Positions 42,245-51,584 of a stretch of DNA of 64,000 bases are shown here, piece by piece; the first letter of the stretch is position 1, and every line of letters begins with the position of its first letter. The stretch is from NCBI GenBank assembly GCA_011524645.1, contig WTJY01000161.1, forward strand, positions 1 to 64,000, read 5' to 3'. A program made the translations under genes and the position numbers. This stretch comes from Anaerolineales bacterium. Lineage in GTDB: Bacteria > Chloroflexota > Anaerolineae > Promineifilales > Promineifilaceae. The notes below the pieces were generated by a model, which had not been told where the DNA came from, made no database searches, and saw nothing but the letters and a program-made list of their open reading frames with translations.

Positions 42245-43624
42245 ATGGCGAAAACTAAAACTCGATATGTGTGTCAGTCTTGCGGCCGGATCACTCCCGC
42301 ATTTATGGGCAAATGTCCTAAATGTGGTGAGTTCGGCACCATGGTAGAAGAGGTCATTGCACCGGCGAAAACGATTGCAGCCCAATCACGAAGCGGTATT
42401 GGGCGTTTGTCACGCGCACCACAGCGTTTATCTGATATTCAGGCTGAACAATTTAACCGCTACCCGTTACCGATTAGTGAGTTCTCCCGTGTTTTAGGCG
42501 GGGGAGTTGTTCCTAGTTCACTGGTTTTGTTGGGAGGGGACCCCGGAATTGGTAAGTCAACACTGCTTTTGCAAGCGGCCGCACTTTTCGCCAATACACA
42601 AGGCCCTGTTCTTTATATATCTGGTGAGGAAAGCGTGCAGCAAATTAAAATGCGTGCGGAGCGAATGGATCTTAAATCTGACCGTTTGCTATTGGTGACT
42701 GAAACCAATATCGATGTAATGATTCAGCATATCGAGCAAACAAAGCCATTACTCGTTATTGTCGATAGTATCCAAACCACTTATACAGATGATTTGAAGT
42801 CGGCCGCAGGCAGTGTGAGCCAAGTGCGTGAATGTGCGACCCGCTTGCAGGAATTGGCAAAAGTGGGCCAGACAACGATCTTTTTAGTCGGTCATGTGAC
42901 GAAAGAGGGGACGATTGCAGGGCCACGCGTGTTAGAACATATTGTAGATACGGTTTTGCAATTACAGGGTGATCCTTTTCATCGCTATCGTTTATTGCGC
43001 GGGATTAAAAACCGCTTTGGGGCGACAAGCGAGGTGGGGGTATTCGAAATGATCGATAAAGGGATGGCAGAAGTCACCAATCCCTCTGAAGCGTTTTTGG
43101 CGGAGCGGCAGGTAAACGCTTCGGGATCATCGATTGCGGTTACTATGGAAGGGACTCGGCCGCTCTTGGTTGAAGTGCAGGCATTGGCTACCGCTTCTGC
43201 GTTTTCGAACCCACGACGCACGGCGAATGGGATTGATCACAATCGATTGCTGTTGCTAACGGCCGTTCTCACCAAACGGGTGAAACTGCACCTCAATGAA
43301 AAGGATGTTTTTGTCAATGTAATCGGAGGGCTACAAATCGACGAACCAGCGGCCGATCTCTCGATCGCCGTGGCGATTGCCAGCAGCGCAAAAGACCGAG
43401 CCGTTAATGCGGATATGGCGTTTGTTGGTGAAATCGGGTTGAGTGGGGAGATTCGGGCGGTTAGCCATTTGGAAACCCGTTTGCGTGAAGCGGCGAAATT
43501 GGGCTTCCGTCGTTGTGTGATTCCACTCCCAATTGGCAAACGGAAACCTCAATACCCGAAAGAGATTAAGACAATCGAATGCCGAACCTTGCGCGAGGCG
43601 ATCGATTCGGCATTGGTGCGATAA
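42245..43624 (+). CDS. radA: DNA repair protein RadA (Sms)
   Basis: A 459-residue protein of full length. The four-Cys zinc finger is C10/C13/C24/C27 (CQSCGRITPAFMGKCPKC). A RecA-like ATPase has Walker A GGDPGIGKST from residue 97, Walker B LVIVDSIQT and the RadA-specific KNRFG motif. The C-terminal Lon-like domain (from about 350) lacks the protease Ser as usual for RadA, and ends FVGEIGLSGEIRAVSHLETRLREA. It moves branches of recombination intermediates. The gene is alone between a repeat-filled leader and a convergent thioesterase gene. Confidence 0.96.
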   Translation: MAKTKTRYVCQSCGRITPAFMGKCPKCGEFGTMVEEVIAPAKTIAAQSRSGIGRLSRAPQRLSDIQAEQFNRYPLPISEFSRVLGGGVVPSSLVLLGGDPGIGKSTLLLQAAALFANTQGPVLYISGEESVQQIKMRAERMDLKSDRLLLVTETNIDVMIQHIEQTKPLLVIVDSIQTTYTDDLKSAAGSVSQVRECATRLQELAKVGQTTIFLVGHVTKEGTIAGPRVLEHIVDTVLQLQGDPFHRYRLLRGIKNRFGATSEVGVFEMIDKGMAEVTNPSEAFLAERQVNASGSSIAVTMEGTRPLLVEVQALATASAFSNPRRTANGIDHNRLLLLTAVLTKRVKLHLNEKDVFVNVIGGLQIDEPAADLSIAVAIASSAKDRAVNADMAFVGEIGLSGEIRAVSHLETRLREAAKLGFRRCVIPLPIGKRKPQYPKEIKTIECRTLREAIDSALVR

Positions 43625-43675
43625 AGCGAGAATCTGGAAGAGTGGGCGAGATGTTTCTGCTCGTCTCCCCGCTTT

Positions 43676-44164
43676 TTAATCATCTACACGCCAGCCAAGA
43701 GCCTCTAGATTCAGGCCATCTCCCAAAACATCTTTCGGGACATCGGCCAAGGTCATTTCTGATTCGGCCGTTAGGGTTCCGTCTGGCAAGTAGACCCCAC
43801 CGACCGCTTTGCCAAGACGGCCGCGTAATTTGACGATACGGCCGACAATCCGCAACGGCGTGTTGGTGGGAGTCGGGTGACGATACTTCACTTCCAGTTT
43901 GACTGACATCATTAAGTGGTGGTGATCACCGATCATCGAAACGCGTGCGACCGCTTCGTCGAGCATGGCGGCCACAATACCGCCATGCACAACCCCCGGA
44001 TACCCTTGATAAGGTTCCGCAACGGTATATTCGCAATACACTTCGTTGGCACCATTGTCATAAAATTTCATATACAAACCGACCGGATTATCACGGCCGC
44101 AAATAAAGCACATATTTGAATTCGGTTGGGGGTGTAGGTTCGCGAAATCGAGTGGTTCTAACAT
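43676..44164 (-). CDS. PaaI-like hotdog thioesterase
   Basis: A 162-residue single hotdog domain. The central motif YPGVVHGGIVAAMLDEAVARV gives the long helix with the HGG turn and the catalytic Asp of PaaI/YbgC-type acyl-CoA thioesterases. MCFICGRDNPVGLYMKFY at the N-terminus is typical of the Chloroflexota/cyanobacterial group. The substrate is an acyl- or aroyl-CoA, not further definable. It converges on radA, with about 50 bases between that include a GC-rich imperfect hairpin near 43642-43672. Confidence 0.85.
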   Translation of the reverse strand: MLEPLDFANLHPQPNSNMCFICGRDNPVGLYMKFYDNGANEVYCEYTVAEPYQGYPGVVHGGIVAAMLDEAVARVSMIGDHHHLMMSVKLEVKYRHPTPTNTPLRIVGRIVKLRGRLGKAVGGVYLPDGTLTAESEMTLADVPKDVLGDGLNLEALGWRVDD

Positions 44165-44227
44165 AATCTCTTACTACTAGACGGCGGTCTTTATTTCTTG
44201 TGAAAACAGAGTCGCTTCTCTTTGTGA

Positions 44228-47200
44228 TTAATTATCAACAATAAAATATTCTAAATTCGCATCATCAGATTGTGTTGCTAAGCTAAAAGTGAGTGTTGTC
44301 CCTTCGTTCGTACTGCGTGCTACCCATATTTTTTGTTGGTGCGCTTCGAGGGCCATTCGGCAAAAAGCGAGCCCTAAGCCACTACCACGTTCCTCTTGTC
44401 CCCCTTTGGAGAACTTTTCGAATAGCTTCACCCCTTCAGGGATCCCATTGCCGTTGTCTGCCACAGAAACAAACAAGCTATTTGTGTCATCATCGACATA
44501 TGAACTGATGGTTACTTTTCCACCAGATGGGGTGAATTTAATCGCATTATCGATCAAGTTTTGCATCACACGTTCAATGAGATCGATGTCAGCCCACACC
44601 AACGGTAAATCTGTGGGTAGATCGATGTCTAAGTTGATCTCTTTTTGCTGTGCGAGCGTTTCTTGTTTTACGGCCGATTGCGTCAAAAGAAAGGCAGGTT
44701 CTACCCAGCTTGGGTTCACCGGCATACTTTGATCTTCTAACCGACTAATTTCTAAGATGCTGGTGACAAGATTGAGCGATTTTTGGAGGGCGGTTTCAAT
44801 GCCGTTTAAGACTTCCATATCATCGGCATCCCATTCATATTGGAAGCGATCTCGAAAGTATTGAATCGACATGTTGGCGATACCGATCGGATTTCGTAAG
44901 TCATGCACCATCGTATAGACTAAATCTTCGCGGAGCTCTTGGAGCTGGTGACTTTCACTTACATTGTAGACCACAAACAAACGGCCTTGGCGATGCCCAC
45001 TTTCTTCAACCGGTACACAGACCCAATCTAGATAAAGATCACCTTGTCGTGTTGACCCTTTCCATATTTGGGAGTTTTCGGTGACAGCCGCTTTTTGGGC
45101 GTGACGCAATTGGGTAAACAGGTCCCAAATATTTTCGCGAATCGCCCGAACCAGATGACGTAAATGACGATTGCGCCACGCATCTGGTGTCTGTTTGAGA
45201 CCTAGAAGTGAGACGGCCGTTTCATTCAGCACTTGCACCTCACCACTCTCGCCGATCATGATAATCCCTTCATGGCTGGACCGTATGACCGTTTGTAAGC
45301 GCTGGCGTTCGCTTCGAATCGTATTAACCAAACGGGCATTCGCCACCATCGCCCCTGTTTGTTGGGACAAAGCAAGATGGACCGATCTTTCCTCTTCAGA
45401 CAGCGTTTTGGCTTTACCATGAAAGAGACAGAGCGTCCCCAATGATTTATTTTGATAAAACAGCGGGGCTCCGGCATAGGCGATATACCCCATGTCTCTT
45501 AAGAGTTGCATCGCTTCCGGTCTGTTTTTCGAGACCATTTTGCGCGTGAGTGATGGGAATAGACTATTTTCCAGCAGGACATAAGAGGCTCGATGATGAA
45601 CCATGCCACTGACCGTCGCACTGAGATCGATTTCCGCTGTTAAGCTATCCGCAAATCGGTTCATGCCCGATTTGTGGGCCAATATCAGTTTTTTCCCGTC
45701 CTGTTCTAAACTAATCAACCCCGCTTCAAATCCGGTAAAGCGGATGGCGGTGTTTAGCGCTTCCTGAAAAATCTCATCGATATTAAGCAAGCGGCTGATT
45801 CGCTTTGTCGCATCGAAGAGAGCGGTTAGATTGTTGGCATATTGATGGGCTTGATCGTGGAAGTGAGCATTAGAGAGTGCAACCCCTACCGCCTCGCCTA
45901 AGGATTCTGCGAGCAATACATCTTCTTTACTAAAGGCATCATGCCGGTCGCTACCAATGGTTAAGACCCCTATTCGTTCACTTCCTTGTGTTAATGGGAT
46001 ACAAATCAAGCTCATCATCGGGGGCTGTTCGATCGTACCGGTACTATTGATTCCCTCTGTGATGACTTGGGTTTCACCCGTTGTAAAGGCTTGTCCGCTA
46101 AAGCTTTGGTCTAGTGGCAAATCATAGTTGCTTTGCATATAAAGCCGGGTTTTGATCCCCAATATTGAGAGAAGTTCTTTGTCCGGCCGCTGTTTCAGGA
46201 TTGCGACCATCATCCAGCTTGTTTGTTCGACCACGAGGTCGGCCATTTTTTGAGCCAGATCGGCCGCTTGCCCCGGCTGACCGACCAAATGCAAAATATG
46301 ATCAATCAGTTTTTGGCGGGTACTAAAGCTCACCTGCTCTTCATAATTTTGTGAGTTCGCTAAAATTTGGCTAATTAGAGTGGTCCCTGTATTGATAAGC
46401 TGGAGCTGATCCCCACCAAATCGATTGGCTTTGGTATGGGTGAGCGTAATCACACCACGAACCTCTTTTTTGTGCATCAACGGGACGGCCAAGACAGAAC
46501 GCAGAGGAACTCGACTTGTATGTAGGTGCTGCCACCGTTTGCTGGTTGTGATATCGCCCGCAAGTAATTTCTCTTTGCTTTGTAGGACCTCTTGTACAAA
46601 CCCTTGATGGGTGGCTTGCGCGGCCGTTTCATCGTCCATGACGCGAACTTGAGCATTCCCTTTGCTCATGCTGATCCCGAGAGCGACATCTTGTTGCCGA
46701 TCAAAGACCAGCAAGTTGCCCCCTTCCGCTTTCGTCATATCGATCAAGTTTTTCAAGATCGCGGGTGCTGTATGGCGCATGTGAGGGGCACGTGTGGCCT
46801 GATCGGCGATGGTCATGAGGTCTTTGTTGACCTGCAAGGCTTGTTGTTCAGCTTGGGTTGAATCAGGATTTTGAGCGGTTAGGGTGACCAAATAAGAGAT
46901 GTCGTGTAGCCAAATTTGAATCGGGCTAATTTGTAGCTCGTATGTACGGACCGAATCATCCGCTATGACGGCTGTAAATCGAGTGCGTTCACTCATTGAC
47001 CTGAGCGATTTGGGCCATGATCCTTTAAACAATGGCCGTAATCGACTGCCGATTAGAGGGTCTTTAATTTCTAGCAGAAGTTGTGTGGCGCGTTGGTTTG
47101 CGACCATAATCTCGCTTTTGTTGTCGATTACAACAGCTGCGTGATCAAGCATATTTACTAAATCTTGCTGTTTGTTTTGCGGCCACAATAAGCGCCAGAG

Positions 47201-47272
47201 TAAATATGCGCCCCCGATCCCGCCAACAATGACAATTAACCCCAAAAGGATGATAAAAATAATATAGGTCAT
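44228..47272 (-). CDS. Large multi-GAF/PAS sensor histidine kinase
   Basis: A 1,014-residue kinase: one N-terminal membrane helix (about 2-28), a PAS-like domain (35-130, VIDNKSEIMVANQRATQLL), three GAF domains (about 150-310, 325-470 and 490-655; for example LVFDRQQDVALGISM, VLTIGSDRHDAFSKEDVLLAESLG and LIDE-type GAPLFYQNKSLGTLCLF) and a PAS domain (about 670-780). HisKA has His790 in YTMVHDLRNPIG, and HATPase has N-box LIDNAIKFTPSGG, G1 VADNGNGIP and G2 GSGLGLAF. It is mostly cytoplasmic, so it probably senses small molecules, light or redox via GAF domains. There is no adjacent response regulator, so it is an orphan. Confidence 0.92.
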   Translation of the reverse strand: MTYIIFIILLGLIVIVGGIGGAYLLWRLLWPQNKQQDLVNMLDHAAVVIDNKSEIMVANQRATQLLLEIKDPLIGSRLRPLFKGSWPKSLRSMSERTRFTAVIADDSVRTYELQISPIQIWLHDISYLVTLTAQNPDSTQAEQQALQVNKDLMTIADQATRAPHMRHTAPAILKNLIDMTKAEGGNLLVFDRQQDVALGISMSKGNAQVRVMDDETAAQATHQGFVQEVLQSKEKLLAGDITTSKRWQHLHTSRVPLRSVLAVPLMHKKEVRGVITLTHTKANRFGGDQLQLINTGTTLISQILANSQNYEEQVSFSTRQKLIDHILHLVGQPGQAADLAQKMADLVVEQTSWMMVAILKQRPDKELLSILGIKTRLYMQSNYDLPLDQSFSGQAFTTGETQVITEGINSTGTIEQPPMMSLICIPLTQGSERIGVLTIGSDRHDAFSKEDVLLAESLGEAVGVALSNAHFHDQAHQYANNLTALFDATKRISRLLNIDEIFQEALNTAIRFTGFEAGLISLEQDGKKLILAHKSGMNRFADSLTAEIDLSATVSGMVHHRASYVLLENSLFPSLTRKMVSKNRPEAMQLLRDMGYIAYAGAPLFYQNKSLGTLCLFHGKAKTLSEEERSVHLALSQQTGAMVANARLVNTIRSERQRLQTVIRSSHEGIIMIGESGEVQVLNETAVSLLGLKQTPDAWRNRHLRHLVRAIRENIWDLFTQLRHAQKAAVTENSQIWKGSTRQGDLYLDWVCVPVEESGHRQGRLFVVYNVSESHQLQELREDLVYTMVHDLRNPIGIANMSIQYFRDRFQYEWDADDMEVLNGIETALQKSLNLVTSILEISRLEDQSMPVNPSWVEPAFLLTQSAVKQETLAQQKEINLDIDLPTDLPLVWADIDLIERVMQNLIDNAIKFTPSGGKVTISSYVDDDTNSLFVSVADNGNGIPEGVKLFEKFSKGGQEERGSGLGLAFCRMALEAHQQKIWVARSTNEGTTLTFSLATQSDDANLEYFIVDN

Positions 47273-47454
47273 AGATTAATGTGATTGCTCACTAAAAATA
47301 GGAAAATAAGTGAAATGAGGTAAAAATAGAAGCAAGTCACAACATTCTATAACCGTTTCAGGCGTATGCAAAGTAAGAGGCGGTCTATTTTTCGTAATCT
47401 TCGCGTTTCACATCGGCTTTATTAAATTTATTCAAATATCTGGGTAACAATCTC

Positions 47455-48297
47455 ATGCAAAATCGATTTAATTCCTCTCTAAAATCCCCTGCAATTTATC
47501 CTGAAGCATCTTGGTGGTTTGTGTTTGCTGGTCATCGCTTGCTTGTTATGGTCGATCCAGAAAAACCGAAACAGGCAACCGGTGTACCTCGTGTGCAAGA
47601 TATTCGCTCACTCGGCTTTGATATTTTGCGGGAGCATTTTCTTGGCTATTTAGATGGGATCGCTTGTTATGCTGCCGAAATCGCTAAAGAAACGGAGCTG
47701 GCTGATGGGTATGCGGCCGTCAATTTACGCCGTCTCTATGGGCAAATTGATGATGGATTGACCCGTGTGGCCGGCCGTGGGGTTCAAATTATCGATTGGG
47801 ATCGCAATAATCAATTTTGCGGCCGTTGTGGAGCCCGAACTGACATCGCATCTGATCGGGCGAAGGTTTGTCCATCTTGTAATTTGCGCGCCTATCCTCG
47901 TTTATCTCCGGCCGTTATCATGCTGATTCGTCGCGATGATAAACTGTTGCTCGCCCATTCAAACCGCCACCCGGCCGGTTTCTACAGCGTCTTGGCCGGT
48001 TTTGCCGAGCCGGGGGAAACACTCGAAGAGTGTGTGGCCCGCGAGATCAAAGAGGAAGTCGGCATTGAAGTCAAAAATATCACCTATTTTGGGAGCCAAC
48101 CGTGGCCTTTTCCAGACTCTCTCATGATCGGTTTTATGTGTGATTATGCGGGTGGCGAAATCAACCTAGAAGACGACGAAATCGCCGATGCCGACTGGTA
48201 TACGATCGACAATATGCCGATGATGTTGCCCCCATCAACGATTAGCATCGCCGGACAGTTAATCGAAGCGTTTATTGCGGAGCAAAAAGAAAAATAG
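47455..48297 (+). CDS. nudC: NADH pyrophosphatase / RNA-deNADding Nudix hydrolase
   Basis: A 280-residue NudC. It has an N-terminal domain, a zinc ribbon with C122/C125/C139/C142 (CGRCGARTDIASDRAKVCPSC), and a Nudix box running from GFAEPGETLEECVAREIKEE to VGI. Immediately after is the NudC-specific SQPWPFPDSLM, where the canonical SQPWPFPxS identifies NAD(H) pyrophosphatases. It cleaves NADH and removes NAD caps from RNA 5' ends. It stands alone on the plus strand. The start ATG is close to a weak upstream purine stretch. Confidence 0.95.
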   Translation: MQNRFNSSLKSPAIYPEASWWFVFAGHRLLVMVDPEKPKQATGVPRVQDIRSLGFDILREHFLGYLDGIACYAAEIAKETELADGYAAVNLRRLYGQIDDGLTRVAGRGVQIIDWDRNNQFCGRCGARTDIASDRAKVCPSCNLRAYPRLSPAVIMLIRRDDKLLLAHSNRHPAGFYSVLAGFAEPGETLEECVAREIKEEVGIEVKNITYFGSQPWPFPDSLMIGFMCDYAGGEINLEDDEIADADWYTIDNMPMMLPPSTISIAGQLIEAFIAEQKEK

Positions 48298-48369
48298 GGA
48301 AATATGAAGTATGAAATATGTTCAAGAATTTGCGATGCAAGCTGGAAGACGATGCGGGGGGGACAATTT

Positions 48370-48392
48370 TACCGACGATTAAGTCGTCGGTA
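48370..48392. terminator. Hairpin between convergent nudC and DUF72 genes
   Basis: TACCGACGA is exactly inverted as TCGTCGGTA with the 5-base loop TTAAG. It lies between convergent genes, preceded on the plus strand by a T-rich stretch. It could end transcripts from either side. A single TATGAAG-type repeat piece lies just before it (48301-48320). Confidence 0.55.
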
Positions 48393-48439
48393 GAAACAGC
48401 TTTTGTCTGTGCAAACAAGAAATAAGTTGGGGGTCTGAC

Positions 48440-49228
48440 TTAGAACAAGCGCCCTTGTTGTAGCACCTTGTTTTCGGCCGTTTCTAAGCCCATCATCTTC
48501 TTAAATCGATTGCAGCTTTGGGGGGAATAACCTGCATAGTCATTATTGAAATAGCCGTAAATATCGCTGACTTGATTTGAATCAAGTAGCGGTTTGATTT
48601 GTTGTTGCCAACGACGTAAATCGGCTGTCGGATCGCGTAGCTCTTTGTCTTTCGTTTGGTATTGACCATGACGGCCGAGGAAACGAAGATAGAGAAAATC
48701 GGCCGTGTGGATAATCGTCTTGGGCATGATGACATAATCGGCCGCGACGATGGCGATGCCAAACGGCCGTAATAGTTCGGCCGTTTCCGGTGTATGCCAT
48801 GATTGATGACGAAATTCAATCGCAAAACGTAGCTCTGATGGGAGTGTTTGACAAAAACGGTGCAAAACCTCTTTCTCCGCTAGCGTAAAATCGGGCGGGA
48901 GCTGGATCAGGATCGGCCCCAATTTGGGACCTAAGGTGCGCAAAACATCGATAAACTCAGCCATCTTTTCTGTCGCACCGACCTGTAAACGGCAATCATG
49001 GGTGATTTGGCGGGGTGTTTTGGGACAAAAGGTAAAATCGACCGGTGTTTGCTGGCTCCAATTTTGCAACGTAGACGGCCGTGGGGGGCCATAAAACGTC
49101 GTGTCGATTTCGACCGAATTAAATTGCTGCGCATAGTGAGAAAGTTGACGTTTTGTTGCCAATCCGGCCGGGTAAAAAATCCCTTGCCATTGTTTATAAC
49201 CGAAGCCTACCGTTCCAAGATGCCACAT
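48440..49228 (-). CDS. DUF72 (YecE-like) TIM-barrel protein
   Basis: A 262-residue protein matching DUF72: GTVGFGYKQWQGIFYPAGLATKRQLSHYAQQFNSVEIDTTFY at the N-terminus, then FCPKTPRQITH, LGPILIQLPP, LRFAIEFRHQSW and the DIYGYFNNDYAG end. The fold is a TIM barrel. The biochemical role is not established, although some members are suspected to act in DNA or nucleotide processing. The conserved acidic and aromatic residues (VEIDTTFY, FAIEFRH, FNND) are all kept. It is transcribed alone. Confidence 0.9.
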   Translation of the reverse strand: MWHLGTVGFGYKQWQGIFYPAGLATKRQLSHYAQQFNSVEIDTTFYGPPRPSTLQNWSQQTPVDFTFCPKTPRQITHDCRLQVGATEKMAEFIDVLRTLGPKLGPILIQLPPDFTLAEKEVLHRFCQTLPSELRFAIEFRHQSWHTPETAELLRPFGIAIVAADYVIMPKTIIHTADFLYLRFLGRHGQYQTKDKELRDPTADLRRWQQQIKPLLDSNQVSDIYGYFNNDYAGYSPQSCNRFKKMMGLETAENKVLQQGRLF

Positions 49229-49421
49229 AAGTAAGAGTAAGAGAAAAGAGACAGAGACAGAGACAGAAAGATTCTACGATTCAATTCAATCATCGTAAAA
49301 CCATATGTAGGGGCAAAAGGGATGCGGTAATCGAATTGAGTCGTGCCAAAAGTTGGAGATGTCATCCCTTTTGCCCGCTGGTAGCGGTGCCCCATTTCAC
49401 ACCCTACCACCCCATGATTGT

Positions 49422-49796
49422 TTAGATTTCATCCAACGTCGCAACCATCTTATCATCATCGGTCACATTACCGGTATTGAGTGTCCCCGCCGGTTCAAAT
49501 AGAAGCACATGGACCTCCTCGACCGCATTCGGCCGATGTTCCACCCCGCGTGGCACAATACAAAATTCCCCCTCATTGAGCGTCACGGTTCGATCTCGGT
49601 ATTCCATATCGAAAGAGCCTTTTACGACAAGAAAAAGCTCATCTTCGTGGTCATGATGGTGCCAGACAAACGGGCCTTGGAATTTGGCTAATTTGACATG
49701 TTGACCATTGAGTTCTCCAATGATTTTGGGAGACCAGTGGTCACTGAATTGGGCGAATTTTTCTGCTAGATTGATTGCGTTCATAGGTTTGTTCAA
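49422..49796 (-). CDS. Cupin-domain protein
   Basis: A 124-residue single cupin. The metal-binding motif 1 is FVWHHHDHEDELFLVVKG, giving HxHxxxE-type ligands, and motif 2 is GEFCIVPRGVEHRP with the second His. Small cupins of this kind bind a metal and may be isomerases, dioxygenases or sugar-binding proteins. No more specific call is justified. It is a monocistronic gene; upstream lies MITE copy 3. Confidence 0.85.
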   Translation of the reverse strand: MNKPMNAINLAEKFAQFSDHWSPKIIGELNGQHVKLAKFQGPFVWHHHDHEDELFLVVKGSFDMEYRDRTVTLNEGEFCIVPRGVEHRPNAVEEVHVLLFEPAGTLNTGNVTDDDKMVATLDEI

Positions 49797-49813
49797 AAGT
49801 AAATGGTTTTTAG

Positions 49814-49984
49814 CTATTCCTGTCGGATTTGGTGGGAGTTGATCAATTAACGATTGTCATTCCCACGAAGGTGGGAATCCAACTCTGTTTGAGCGGTGGA
49901 TCCCCGCCTACGCGGGGATGACAGCCTTGTAAATCGACTGTTTTTGAATGATTTACGCTTATCCCACCAAATTCGGCAGTATCA
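49814..49984. mobile_element. 171-bp MITE, copy 3
   Basis: Same 171-bp length, terminal inverted repeats and internal twin hairpins as the other two copies. The target duplication is GGTTTTTAG on the left (49805-49813) and GGCTTTTAG on the right (49985-49993), with one mismatch. It lies 18 bases upstream of the cupin start. Confidence 0.9.
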
Positions 49985-49993
49985 GGCTTTTAG

Positions 49994-50169
49994 AGGGTCC
50001 GGTGAAACGCGCTGCTACTGGGGGCAAAAAGTAGCTTTGCCAATTGGATAAACGACAGGCAGGACGGTCGGTTGACACACGGTTCTGCGATACTGGGGAA
50101 ATATGCCCCGACCGTCACGGCTCCTACTAAGCTGTCCGCCCCTCAACGCGGGGCTACTTGCTTACCTGA
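49994..50169. other. Remainder of the gap between cupin and glyoxalase genes
   Basis: After MITE copy 3 this stretch has no gene. It holds an inverted pair GGACGGTCGG / CCGACCGTC (about 50060-50117) and GGCAAA/TTTGCC, perhaps the end of the glyoxalase transcript. Confidence 0.5.
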
Positions 50170-50589
50170 CTACCAAGAGCCGGTGCTGGGCATGCTTTTC
50201 CACGGTTCTTCAATCGGTAGTGCGCCACCCGCTTGTAAGAACTCAAGCGAAATGCCGTCTGGTGTTTTGACAAACGCCATCCGGCCGTCCCGTGGCGGCC
50301 GTAAAATTGTAATGCCGTTGTCTTGCAACATTTGGCAGGTTTCGTAGATGTTGTCCACTTCAAACGCCAAATGACCGAAGTTGCGGCCGCCACCGTACTC
50401 TTCTTCTTGATCCCAGTTATAGGTCAGTTCGACCGGTGGATCCCCCGGTTGAGATTCAAGGTAGATTAAGGTAAAACGCCCCTTTTCAGATTCGTAGCGG
50501 CGTACCTCTTTGAAGCCGAGTAAATCACAAAAGAAGTGCATACTTTTGTCGACATCTAAAACGCGAACCATCGCATGTAAATATTTCAT
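50170..50589 (-). CDS. gloA: Lactoylglutathione lyase (glyoxalase I, VOC family)
   Basis: A 139-residue VOC protein of glyoxalase I type: [26 protein letters not shown] at the start, [12 protein letters not shown]-like strands, [20 protein letters not shown] and GISLEFLQ. The four metal ligands expected for GlxI can be placed: His5, the Glu of VELTYN, the His of GHLAFEV and the Glu of SLEFLQ. It detoxifies methylglyoxal as a thiol adduct. A strong GGAGG ribosome site precedes the ATG. The organism's thiol may not be glutathione. An MBL hydrolase that could finish the pathway lies divergently 286 bases away. Confidence 0.88.
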   Translation of the reverse strand: MKYLHAMVRVLDVDKSMHFFCDLLGFKEVRRYESEKGRFTLIYLESQPGDPPVELTYNWDQEEEYGGGRNFGHLAFEVDNIYETCQMLQDNGITILRPPRDGRMAFVKTPDGISLEFLQAGGALPIEEPWKSMPSTGSW

Positions 50590-50716
50590 CTGTCCTCCAA
50601 ATAAGAGTCTAAGTGATAGTAATTGTGTGTGGTATCATCCGGCACAGACTTTAGCACGATAAACTATGCGCTAGATTAGAACATCATTTGTAACTATTCA
50701 GTAGCTTTCTTAACTC

Positions 50717-50822
50717 ATCTCTCCCTTGAGGGAGAGGGGCTGGGGGAGAGGGGAAATTTATTTAAATCCACCTCCCCCACCTCCTCCTGATAGGAGGGGA
50801 GCAAATCCAATTAGACGGTTGC
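50717..50822. repeat. GC-rich dispersed repeat, copy upstream of the MBL hydrolase
   Basis: Block by block this matches 42088-42195: GGGAGAGGGGCTGGGGGAGA, CCACCTCCCCCACCTCCTCC, ATAGGAGGGGAGCAAATCCA, TTAGACGGTT. An in-frame ATG inside it (50726) would add 50 proline- and arginine-rich residues to the next gene and should not be used as the start. The rest of the 286-base gap is AT-rich with nothing recognisable. Confidence 0.75.
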
Positions 50823-50875
50823 TGAATAATTACCATCATTTTAGTACAAGCGCGACCACACTATGGAGAAAGCTG

Positions 50876-51511
50876 ATGGGTCAATTATTCGTTCATCAAA
50901 TGGCGATCGGTCCGGCCGATAATTTTATCTATTTCTGGGGAGATGCGGAAAGCAAAGAGGTGGCGATTGTTGACCCCGCTTGGGATGTCCCCTTTATTTT
51001 GCAAGAAGCGGAGCGGCTGGGACTTACGATTACCACGATCTTACTGACTCACGGCCATGTGGATCATGTGAACGGGGTGGCCGATATGTTGAAAACGCAC
51101 GATGTTCCGGTCTATCTTTCTGCCAACGAACATGAAAAATATCGGCCGAAGGTCGATCTAATCGATTTGAATGATGGGGATAAGCTGACTATCGGTAACA
51201 TCACTTTTGATGTACTGGCGACTCCCGGCCACTCCCCCGGTGGCATGTGTTTCCTCTATGAAAATCATATCATTGTCGGCGATACCCTGTTTGTTAATGG
51301 CTGCGGCCGTTGTGACTTCGTCGGTAGTGACGTGAACGCGATGTATGACAGCATCCACGGCCGTTTGATGAACTTGCCAGATGACACCATTATCTATGTG
51401 GGGCACAACTATGGCCCTAGCGCAACAGACACGATTGGTAACCAAAAGAAAACCAATCGATTTATGTTGGCAAAAACACGCGAAGCGTTTATCAAAGAGC
51501 GTATGGGTTAA
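50876..51511 (+). CDS. MBL-fold hydrolase (glyoxalase II-like)
   Basis: A 211-residue metallo-beta-lactamase-fold protein of the YcbL/GloB group. The metal motif THGHVDH is near residues 58-64, with DVLATPGHSPGG and the bridging Asp in VGDTLFVNGCGRCDFVG. The C-terminal GHNYG supplies the last His. There is no HAGH C-terminal domain, so it is the short type. It is a plausible thioester hydrolase paired with the divergent glyoxalase I, or a persulfide dioxygenase relative. I chose the ATG at 50876 (GGAGAAAG upstream) over an upstream start within the dispersed repeat. Confidence 0.87.
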   Translation: MGQLFVHQMAIGPADNFIYFWGDAESKEVAIVDPAWDVPFILQEAERLGLTITTILLTHGHVDHVNGVADMLKTHDVPVYLSANEHEKYRPKVDLIDLNDGDKLTIGNITFDVLATPGHSPGGMCFLYENHIIVGDTLFVNGCGRCDFVGSDVNAMYDSIHGRLMNLPDDTIIYVGHNYGPSATDTIGNQKKTNRFMLAKTREAFIKERMG

Positions 51512-51516
51512 ATCTA

Positions 51517-51578
51517 AAAGATAGGGATAGAGGATAGGGAGATTCGTTATCCCTATCCTCTATCTCTGTCCCTATCTT
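51517..51578. repeat. Hairpin of GATAGGG-type repeats
   Basis: GATAGGGATAGAGGATAGGG on the left is inverted as CCCTATCCTCTATCTCTGTC on the right around GAGATTCGTTAT. The units are 6-7 nt tandem repeats, like the TATGAAG hairpins but of different sequence. It sits between two plus-strand genes. Confidence 0.8.
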
Positions 51579-51584
51579 TCCACT

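Noticed and set aside
50726-50875. N-terminal extension of the MBL hydrolase
   Set aside because: It is encoded by the dispersed GC-rich repeat and gives a poly-Pro leader. ATG 50876 has a good ribosome site.
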